The notes beneath the pieces were generated by a model. It did not search any database and was not told the origin of the DNA. It was given only the letters and a program-made list of their open reading frames with translations. Both the position numbers and the translations under genes were made by a program. From Achatina immaculata (lineage: Eukaryota > Mollusca > Gastropoda > Stylommatophora > Achatinidae), in assembly GCA_009760885.1 (NCBI GenBank), contig CM019713.1, positions 26,936,927 through 27,000,926 of the forward strand: a DNA stretch of 64,000 bases. Reading direction: 5' to 3'. Below are positions 56,170 to 64,000 of the stretch, piece by piece (position 1 is the first letter of the stretch; each line of letters opens with the position of its first letter).

Positions 56170-58010
56170 TATACGAATGGGATGACTGAGAAGACATGGG
56201 ATGACTGAGAAGACATGAGATGACTGAGAAGACATGAGATGACTGAGAAGACATGAGATGACTGAGAAGACATGAGATACTGAGAAGACATGAGATGACT
56301 GAGAAGACATGAGATGACTGAGAAGACATGGGATAACTGAGAAGACGTGAGATGACTGAGAAGACATGAGATACTGAGAAGACATGGGATAACTGAGAAG
56401 ACATGGGATAACTGAGAAGACATGAGATACTGAGAAGACATGAGATACTGAGAAGACATGAGATAACTGAGAAGACATGGGATACCTGAGAAGACATGAG
56501 ATACTGAGAAGACATGAGATACTGAGAAGACATGAGATAACTGAGAAGACATGGGATACCTGAGAAGACGTGAGATGACTGAGAAGACATGAGATACTGA
56601 GAAGACATGGGATGCCTGAGAAGACGTGAGATGACTGAGAAGACATGAGATACTGAGAAGACATGGGATAACTGAGAAGACATGGGATACCTGAGAAGAC
56701 GTGAGATGACTGAGAAGACGTGAGATACTGAGAAGACATGAGATACTGAGAAGACATGGGATAACTGAGAAGACATGGGATACCTGAGAAGACGTGAGAT
56801 GACTGAGAAGACATGGGATAACTGAGAAGACGTGAGATGACTGAGAAGACATGGGATAACTAAGAAGACGTGAGATGACTGAGAAGACATGGGATAACTG
56901 AGAAGACATGAGATACTGAGAAGACATGGGATGCCTGAGAAGACGTGAGATGACTGAGAAGACATGGGATGACTGAGAAGACATGGGATAACTGAGAAGA
57001 CGTGAGATGACTGAGAAGACATGGGATGCCTGAGAAGACGTGAGATGACTGAGAAGACATGGGATGACTGAGAAGACATGAGATACTGAGAAGACATGGG
57101 ATGCCTGAGAAGACGTGAGATGACTGAGAAGACATGGGATAACTGAGAAGACGTGAGATGACTGAGAAGACATGGGATAACTGAGAAGACGTGAGATGAC
57201 TGAGAAGACATGGGATAACTGAGAAGACGTGAGATGACTGAGAAGACATGGGATAACTGAGAAGACATGAGATGACTGAGAAGACATGGGATAACTGAGA
57301 AGACGTGAGATGACTGAGAAGACATGGGATAACTGAGAAGACGTGAGATACTGAGAAGACATGGGATGCCTGAGAAGACGTGAGATGACTGAGAAGACAT
57401 GGGATAACTGAGAAGACGTGAGATGACTGAGAAGACATGGGATAACTGAGAAGACGTGAGATGACTGAGAAGACATGGGATAACTGAGAAGACGTGAGAT
57501 GACTGAGAAGACATGGGATAACTGAGAAGACGTGAGATGACTGAGAAGACATGGGATAACTGAGAAGACATGGCATGACTGAGAAGACAAGGAATGACTG
57601 AGAAGACATGGGATAACTGAGAAGACGTGAGATGACTGAGAAGACATGGGATAACTGAGAAGACGTGAGATGACTGAGAAGACATGGGATAACTGAGAAG
57701 ACATGGAATGACTGAGAAGACAAGGAATGACTGAGAAGACATGGGATAACTGAGAAGACATGGCATGACTGAGAAGACAAGGAATGACTGAGAAGTCAAG
57801 GAATGACTGAGAAGACATGGGATAACTGAGAAGACATGGCATGACTGAGAAGACAAGGAATGACTGAGAAGACATGGGGTGACTGAGAAGACAAGGAATG
57901 ACTGAGAAGACAAGGAATGACTGAGAAGACATGGCATGACTGAGAAGACATGGGGTGACTGAGAAGACATGGGACGACTGAGAAGACATGAGAGGATTGA
58001 GAAGATAATC
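56170..58010. repeat. 19-bp minisatellite, about 96 copies, in the kinase intron
   Basis: Unit GATGACTGAGAAGACATGG, with GATAACTGAGAAGACGTGA and 18-bp GATACTGAGAAGACATGA variants and a CAAGGAATGACTGAGAAGA subtype confined to 57570-57960. Subtypes cluster, so the array grew by local block duplication. Because 19 is 1 modulo 3 and the unit lacks stops on the minus strand, all three minus frames are open for hundreds of codons (up to 637). These are not proteins. Confidence 0.97.
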
Positions 58011-58109
58011 TAAGATCACCATATAATCCAGCTGATGTTAAAAATATGATTATTGTCTCTAACAATCATCCTTTATAAAAATCATCTTTTATTTTGGTAA
58101 TTTTTTCAG

Positions 58110-58183
58110 TTTGTGAATTCTGCAAAGTTCCAACTTGTCTTGTCAGTGGTGCTTGTTACCATGGGGGAGCTACGTGCTCTGAG
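58110..58183 (+). CDS. Candidate Cys-rich (EGF-like) exon, plus strand
   Basis: A 74-bp stretch is bounded by ATTTTTTCAG on its 5' side and GAG|GTAAGA on its 3' side, both strong splice consensus. The open frame that starts at the third exon base reads CEFCKVPTCLVSGACYHGGA then TCSE. That is six cysteines in 24 codons, with CxHGG...C spacing reminiscent of the middle of an EGF-like repeat. It lies antisense in the kinase intron, so it would belong to a nested or overlapping gene. No partner exons were identified. It may be chance or a relic. Confidence 0.3.
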
Positions 58184-58352
58184 GTAAGATCTTTGCCTAG
58201 CTAAAGTTCCCTATAACCTTTAGCCTAGGGTGAAACATTTTTGTCACTATTTGAATGAAACGCTATTTCTAATTGCACGTTTGTTAAAGTCTTTTAAAAT
58301 TATGCTTGGGCTTTCATGGGCCCTGGTTTACGTGACCAGCCAACAAAATCCG

Positions 58353-59575
58353 GTCATCATCATCGTCATCATCAGGTGCCGTGCTGACTGGCGTTGGCTA
58401 TTATGCTTCTCCAGAGTACACGATCCTTCATGCAGGCCATCAGACTGTCCAGTATCATTTCTCTTGGTCTTCCTCTTGATCTTCTTCCTTCTATTTTTCC
58501 TGTTGTTATGATATTTTCAATGCTCCCTCTTCTCATTGCATGTCATATGAAAGTACATTGTCTCTCTCTTATTTTTTTTTTTTTTTTTTGACAAGGTTTT
58601 TTTTATCTCTCCTGCTCTTCTCATACATTCTTCATTAGTTATTTTTGCTGTCCAGGGGATTCGCAACATTCTTCTAATAAACCACATTTCTGCTGCTCCA
58701 ATGATTTTTGTGCAGACCTTTCTATTGTTCATGATTCACTTCCACATAACAAAATAGGTTCGATATAGCATTTTAGGACTCGTTTTCTAACATTCATTGA
58801 TAAGGATGTGTTGGTTAATATGTTTCTCATTCTCTGAAATGCAGTCTTTGCTTGGCCTATTCTGTTCCTAATTTCTGTTCTGCATTTCCCATCTGAAGTT
58901 ATTACTGCTCTAAGGTATTTGAATTTCTGCACCTGCTTTAGAATAGTTCCGTTTAATTTAATACTGCATGCTGGTGGATTCTGTTTCTTAGATATAACCA
59001 TAGTCTCTGTCTTTTTGATGTTCAAAGTAAGGCCTTTCTGTTCACTTTCTTTGGCGACTTTATCCAAGAAATTTTGCAGGTCTTGTTGCTTCTCAGCTAT
59101 CAGTACTGTGTCGTCAGCATACCGAAGGTTGTTAATATTGTATCCTCCAATTTTTATGCCTGGTTCTGTGATGATCGTTCTTAGAAATTTTCGCTGTACA
59201 GAGAAAAAAGGTCTGGAGATAGTACACATTCCTGTCGCACCCCTTGTTTTATAGCTTGATATTTTCCAGTTCTATTTTCAACTCGAATTGCTGCTTCTTG
59301 CTGCTAGTATAGATGTTTTACAATCCTCAGGTCTTTGCCATCTATAATGATGTCTTCAAGCATTTTAATAATTTCATTATGTTTCACCTTGTCGAATGCC
59401 TTGGTGTAATCAATGAAGCATAAGTAGAGATCTTTCTGTACTTCTAAAGCTCTTTCTGTTAGTGTTCGTAAATCATAAGTGGCATTGTGTGTTCCCTTTC
59501 CTTCAACAAATCCAAACTGTTCATCTGCTATTTCCATTTTTATCTTTTCCATTGTTTTTCTGATTCTCAGAAGTC
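58353..59575 (-). mobile_element. LINE-G copy 1, RT domain and 3' end
   Basis: Minus strand, in order: EIADEQFGFVEGKGTHNATY (about 59540), LYLCFIDYTKAFDKVKHNEI (motif A), QGVRQECVLSP-like motif B (about 59240), LRYADDTVLIAEKQQDL (catalytic YADD, about 59110), LNIKKTETMVIS, VLKCYIEPILLCGSES, then AAEMWFIRRMLRIPWTAKIT and a 3' end in (GAT)n at 58356-58374. Several frame breaks. It is the longest copy of this family here and lies in the kinase intron in the same orientation as the gene. Confidence 0.88.
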
Positions 59576-59875
59576 CGGTACTAGACTATAAAGCGAAACT
59601 TAACACGTGTGGTTCTGTTTTGTAACGCTGTCTCTTGAAATACCAGATGTTACATTACAAAAGGCACTTCTTGTGCCAATGATTTTTTAATCGGGTAGAT
59701 ATCAGGTAGATACTGTGTTTTCTAAAGTATCATCATCATGAGCAGTTCCTCCTCATGATGACTCTACGGTTGTTGGATTTGCATAGCCGGACACAGTAAA
59801 TGGAACTTATATTTTGATACGAGGTCTAGAGTATTTTCTCTTGCGTTCTAAAAACCTACCAGAGCACAGAGTTGT
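59576..59875. other. Intron sequence, no feature seen
   Basis: Kinase intron. Unassigned. Confidence 0.5.
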
Positions 59876-60015
59876 AAAGTCTGACTTCGAAACATCGTAG
59901 ACAAAGCACTTTAGACGTGAGAGAAAAAAATAACAAGAAATTACCTGGGACTTGGATCACATCTAAAGTGCTTTGTCCACGAATTTTCGAAGTCTAACCA
60001 TGCAACACTGATCTC
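59876..60015. mobile_element. Decayed relative of the palindromic tRNA-like element
   Basis: GACAAAGCACTTTAGACGTG, GAGAGAAA and AATTACCTGGGA follow the same order as an arm of 33002-33336. The inverted arm (CTAAAGTGCTTTGTCCACGA) comes back at about 59963 without the middle part. The arms here are only about 50 bp, so one side has been deleted. Confidence 0.7.
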
Positions 60016-60211
60016 TATCATTCTACTATCTGAAAGGCATTCCTACTTGAAAAATGAGTATCTAAACATCTTCTAGAAATAATAATATTCATAATACTAC
60101 TCCATAAAGATAGCTGTATAAATATTAATCGCCAGATTATTGCACTATAAAGATAACCTTATAAATATTAACAGTCACATTAACATAGTTGTCTGTACTC
60201 AGACGACCAAC

Positions 60212-60370
60212 CTCTTCGTTAGTGTGGCCGCAATATGGCTGTTTCCCGAAGCTGAAAATCTCCCAGAGAGCTACACCGTATGCCCAGATGTCGGACTCGC
60301 TGGTGAAGCGGCCATACTTTATGGCTTCTGGAGACATCCATCTTACCGGCAAGAGCCTTGAGCCGCCAAT
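60212..60370 (-). CDS. Receptor tyrosine kinase (Trk/ROR/MuSK group), penultimate exon
   Basis: A 159-bp, 53-codon exon. The acceptor is TTGCCTGGACAG, just before ATT at 60370. The donor is GAG|GTTGGT, a weak site, at 60211-60210. It encodes [20 protein letters not shown] then [20 protein letters not shown] and [13 protein letters not shown]: the end of the activation loop ([10 protein letters not shown], the tyrosine-kinase P+1 loop and APE equivalent) and subdomain IX (DIWAYGV). LLPVRWM marks a tyrosine kinase, and GKQP plus the upstream IGG favour Trk, while YCGHTNEE is ROR/MuSK-like. HRDL and DFG are not here and must lie in an exon beyond 64000 or one I failed to see. Confidence 0.9.
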
Positions 60371-60588
60371 CTGTCCAGGCAAAGAGAGACAAGAATGGTA
60401 ATGAGGAAGTGCAATGTATTGTGGGCATGAAATCATATTGCCCGTGACAGCACTTTCCGCGTTCCGCAGGTTTTGAGAGGAATTTGCACAAAAGAAAGAC
60501 ATTTTTGGAGTGTTCTTGTGGAACGAGGTATATTTTTGTATTTTTCGTGGCTTCAATGCTAAAAGCGGCATTTATTTCTTATGCACGA

Positions 60589-60644
<56 letters not shown>

Positions 60645-60844
60645 TCAGTGCGTCGAATGTTTGTGCCGTTTTCTCATTTAATTGGTCGTATAGATAAAGA
60701 TTTAGCTCAGTAGAATTGTTTATAGTGCTTTGTTTAAGCTGCTCTGCTGGGCAACATACTAACATTGTTGTGTCTCACTTCTGGGACTTTTTTGCGTCTT
60801 CAATTTGTAACAGATAATTATAACGTCGTAGAACATTTTTTTTC
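60371..60844. other. Intron sequence upstream of the kinase exon; (CT)n run
   Basis: A (CT)n run lies at about 60589-60641. No further kinase exon is visible. Confidence 0.5.
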
Positions 60845-61515
60845 CTCTGTCATTGCTGTTGTTGTTGACATCATTTTATCCATGTTTTCTCCTGTCATTG
60901 CTGTTGTTGTTGTTGACATCATTTTATCCATGTTTTCTCCTGTCATTGCTGTTGTTGTTGACATCATTTTCTCCATGTTTTCTCCTGTCACTGTTGTTGT
61001 TGTTGACATCATTTTATCCATGTTTTATCCTGTCACTGCTGTTGTTGTTGTTGTTGACATCATTTTCTCCATGTTTTCTCCTGTCACTGTTGTTGTTGTT
61101 GTTGACATCATTTTCTCCATGTTTTCTCCTGTCACTGTTGTTGTTGTTGTTGACATCATTTTCTCCAATTTTTCTCCTGTCACTGTTGTTGTTGTTGTTG
61201 ACATCATTTTCTCCATGTTTTCTCCTGTCACTGTTGTTGTTGTTGTTGACATCATTTTCTCCATGTTTTCTCCTGTCACTGTTGTTGTTGTTGTTGACAT
61301 CATTTTCTCCATGTTTTCTCCTGTCACTGTTGTTGTTGTTGTTGTTGACATCATTTTCTCCATGTTTTCTCCTGTCACTGTTGTTGTTGTTGTTGACACC
61401 ATTTTATCCATGTTTTCTCCTGTCACTGTTGTTGTTGTTATTGTTGACACCATTTTATCCATGTTTTCTCCTGTCACTGTTGTTGTTGTTGACATCATTT
61501 CATCCACGTTTTCCC
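60845..61515. repeat. 42-51-bp minisatellite in the LINE-C 3' UTR, 14 copies
   Basis: Unit TTGACATCATTTTCTCCATG plus TTTTCTCCTGTCACTG and (TTG)2-6. Units differ by whole TTG triplets, a triplet microsatellite nested in a minisatellite. All lengths are multiples of three, which creates frames of 287 codons on the plus strand and 165 on the minus. These are by-products. Confidence 0.95.
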
Positions 61516-61860
61516 CTTGCAATGATAATAATATACTAAAATGGATTCGCTCGTCATTGTCTTCTCATCTGAGTGTGTTTCATGTGTTGTGTTTTTCCAG
61601 AACGTTGTCCCTCTCACAGCCTCCTTAAACGCGACCCGGTCATGAGCAAGCCGACCAACATCTAGCAACGACATCTTCAGACTTTCTGTAAGGTCCCGAG
61701 ACCACCTCAGACGAGGTCGCTCTGTTTCCCTTTCTGCCAGGAACTATGCCTTCTGCTAGCAACATCTCCAAGCTATTATGTCTTTTTATGTGGTCGAAGT
61801 ATCTCAGCTTTCTGACTTTGATGATGTTCGCAAGCCAGTTTTCAACGACACATAATCCCG
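60845..61860 (-). mobile_element. LINE-C copy 3, 3' coding end plus expanded 3' UTR
   Basis: Minus strand at 61860-61640: CVVENWLANIIKVRKLRYFD, then HIKRHNSLEMLLAEG and a basic tail, homologous to 5348-5697. The 3' UTR then runs leftward through CCAGAACGTTGTCCCTCTCA into the array. It is truncated, and its 5' side is followed by the composite retroposon insertion. Confidence 0.8.
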
Positions 61861-61912
61861 TCAATATCTCGTTTCATACGAATATCTATTGTACAAAAGA
61901 TCTGCTACATAC

Positions 61913-63223
61913 CGCTGTTGGCGAGATCTTCAGCTGCCGTGCGTGGAGCGGTGCTCCTCCCGGCCAATGAAGAAATTTGCAAATGAGGTTGCCGCGCAGC
62001 ATCACTGCGGAAAAGGTGGTAGAAAGGATAAAGTGAAAGCAAACAGTCAAATCACAGCACCTCTGGTCTGGAGGTCGGCCACGTCCTGAGTGCAGTCATG
62101 TCGGGTGAAATGCATGAACCGGCTTGTCCCAGAGGTTAAGTCACTGCTGGCGAGACTCTTCAAATGCTGCGCGTAGAGTGAAGCTCCTCCCGGTTAAGGA
62201 AGTGAATGCGGAAAAGAAATAAAGGTTGCTGTGCGGAGCTGATGGGAAAAGGTGGTGGAAAGTGAATTTTAACCGGTATGTCCAGTAGTATCGCTACGAG
62301 AGATATACCACGGCACTTCTGCTCTAGAGGCCGCCCACGTCCGAAATACACCTACACTGGTGAAATATGCCTAAACCGGCACACACCAGGGGTGGAACTT
62401 GATGGCTAGACATGTCATGCCACCTCCGCTCTAGAGGTCGGTAACGCCTGATAAACACCCATACTGGTGAATTTTGCCTAAACCGGCTCAATCCAGGGGT
62501 GAATCTTGAAGGCTATGCATGTCACAGTACCTCTGCCGTAGAGGTCGGTCCCGTCCCAAACACGCCCATACTGGGATAATGCCTAAACCGGCTCAACCCA
62601 GGGGTAGAAGTCACTAGTGGCGAGGATTCGTCCTCCTGGACAAAAGCTCCATCCTGGTCACAACTAGGAAGGGTAGCGGCCACGACCGCAAAATGCTGAA
62701 GTCGGAGACACTGGACCAGGGAAGTCTAGATAGGCAACCACCTCTCACCTGGCGGGGATGTTTGCGTATCCTAATCACGCTGAGGTTTTCCGGTGAGAAA
62801 GTCCAACCCTGGACTGGATGGGCAACCACCTCTCACCCGGCGGTGATACACGGGTATCTCAAAACACGTCGAGGTTTTCCGGTGAGAAAGTCTAACTCTG
62901 GCCTGGGTGGGCTACCGCCTCTCACCCAGCGGGGATGCACTGATATCCTAAACAAGTCGAAGTCTTCCGGTGAGAAAGTCCAACCCTAGACTAAACTGGT
63001 GCAATGAAAACCATGGTGTCACGCAATCCCGCTTCCGAGACCCACCAAGAATACAGGCTAAAGCACTGTGATACTCTGAATCCCTTGTGGTCCTCTCGTG
63101 GATCTCGTGTGGTCTATTTTTGACCACATAGGGGACCACGGGACCTAACGAGGACCACAGGCGTGAATTCAGTAGGTTCACAGTGCGGTTTTTGGTGGTA
63201 GAAGTGAACGAAGAAGAAGAAGA
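61913..63223 (+). mobile_element. Composite (SVA-like) nonautonomous retroposon, 1311 bp, 15-bp TSD
   Basis: AGATCTGCTACATAC flanks it at 61898-61912 and 63224-63238. The order is: two monomers of about 230 bp (TGGCGAGATCTTCAG/TGGCGAGACTCTTCA starts at about 61918 and 62147); three shorter monomers of about 107 bp (CTAGAGGTCGG marks at about 62320, 62430, 62535); a linker (62610-62730); three VNTR units of about 85 bp (62735-62990); a unique 3' segment; and a GAACGAAGAAGAAGAAG tail. It has no long ORF and is GC-richer than its surroundings. Copy 2 at 45221-45709 is its 5'-truncated partner. The layout is like hominid SVA elements, but this is an analogy only. Confidence 0.85.
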
Positions 63224-63238
63224 AGATCTGCTACATAC

Positions 63239-64000
63239 AGTTTTCAATAATTAGCTTTATTCAAGCTATCAATATCACACTTCAATATTTGCACTTCTCC
63301 AAACACACTTAAAACATGAAAACATCATTTATATTTCACTTGTTGACCTTCAGCCGATCAGCCACAAATAAAAGAACTTGCGTGTACTTTAGAAGTTCAG
63401 ACAATGTTTTACACAAGCCTTAGAATTTGGACATTGTTACATATACATAGGACCCTTACAACTTACGCACAACCCCTACAACTGTAACAATGTTACATAA
63501 ACCCTTGACAATGTTATAGAATATATTTTCTCCGTTTCCCGTTTTCCCGAAAACCCGTATCTCTAGCGGCTAGACGGTCGCTCGTTCTACCCAAGTCCGT
63601 TGGTACCTTTAGTAAGGCCCTCCGCTTAATTAACGGTACAAGGACTGTTATAGTCCCTATGGTGGTGGAGCCGGCTAAAAATCAATGCTTCTCCCTCTGT
63701 TTTAGCCACAGTTTGGGTCGTCAAATACAGCCGCCACTATAATCTCACGATGCTGGTTCTCGATACTTCCACGACATTGACTACAAAGAAGATCCAGGGA
63801 GATGGAGCAACAACTCTCACATTCACTCTATCACAAACGTTAAACAATAATTTTAACACAGATATCCTGCACTCATGATGAATACAAGGAAATAACCACA
63901 CCAGACAAACAGACGAACAAGTAAAATGAGAAACCCTAATCACCAAAAGAATTATATTCACACACAAAGGACAAAACCACATGGAATATTAACCTATTAT
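63239..64000. other. Unassigned; tRNA-like relic at 63565-63612
   Basis: GGCTAGACGGTCGCTCGTTC then TACC and AAGTCCGTTGGTACC at 63568-63612 (plus) closely match the tRNA-like loop of the foldback at 33002-33336 (GGCTAGACGGCTGCTCGTCC, then AGTCCGTGGTTCG). The rest is unassigned. Confidence 0.5.

Noticed and set aside
56109..58022. Very long minus-strand open frames (637, 603 and 306 codons)
   Set aside because: They are the 19-bp minisatellite read in three phases. The sequence has no stop in any minus frame. No start context or domain supports a protein.
60765..61628. 287-codon valine-rich frame with DIIFSMFS repeats, and its minus-strand counterpart
   Set aside because: Produced by the LINE-C 3' UTR minisatellite, whose units are multiples of three.

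Overview
The window looks like a repeat-choked stretch of an invertebrate animal genome. The evidence is one split receptor-tyrosine-kinase gene with spliceosomal introns, many 5'-truncated non-LTR retrotransposons (LINEs), a Penelope-like element with a GIY-YIG nuclease, mariner and hAT-type DNA transposons, tRNA-derived SINEs, and very abundant microsatellites, G tracts and minisatellites. A lophotrochozoan, probably a mollusc, is my best guess. That is inferred from the kind of elements and kinase and was not tested. Nothing bacterial or phage-like is present, and there are no rRNA genes or intact tRNA genes.

Host gene. On the minus strand, two exons (60212-60370 and 53862-55025) encode the C-terminal half of a tyrosine kinase domain of the Trk/ROR/MuSK group, followed by an unusually long tail. 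The earlier exons lie beyond position 64000. The intervening 5.2-kb intron holds a 24-bp array touching the splice acceptor, a LINE 3' end, a SINE, a 1.8-kb array of a 19-bp unit, a LINE of about 1.2 kb, and a foldback relic. A possible small cysteine-rich exon lies on the opposite strand inside this intron.

Layout. 0-5 kb: two minisatellites and a small hAT-type MITE. 5.3-9.5 kb: minus-strand LINE fragments of five families, nested in each other. 10.2-10.9 kb: a MITE with a tandemly duplicated insertion junction. 14.7-18.8 kb: microsatellite, LINE 3' end, palindrome, a mariner split by a LINE, a second LINE, and a 40-bp array. 19.8-27.7 kb: arrays, MITEs and LINE 3' ends. 31-33.5 kb: a Penelope-like element and a 335-bp palindromic tRNA-like insertion inside an hAT-type element. 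34-39 kb: a LINE interrupted by another insertion, then two LINE copies tail to tail. 40-53 kb: a MITE, arrays, and LINEs hit by later insertions. 53.5-60.4 kb: kinase gene. 60.8-63.2 kb: LINE with an expanded array, then a 1.3-kb composite retroposon.

Main pattern. At least four repeat families occur here once with a segment in single copy and again with that same segment amplified into a minisatellite. Tandem arrays also grew over a transposon insertion junction, a splice acceptor and the kinase stop codon. The window therefore preserves several seed-to-array pairs of minisatellite birth. Target-site duplications that I could read directly date many of the insertions relative to each other. 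Family letters (LINE-A, LINE-E and so on) are labels used only in this report.
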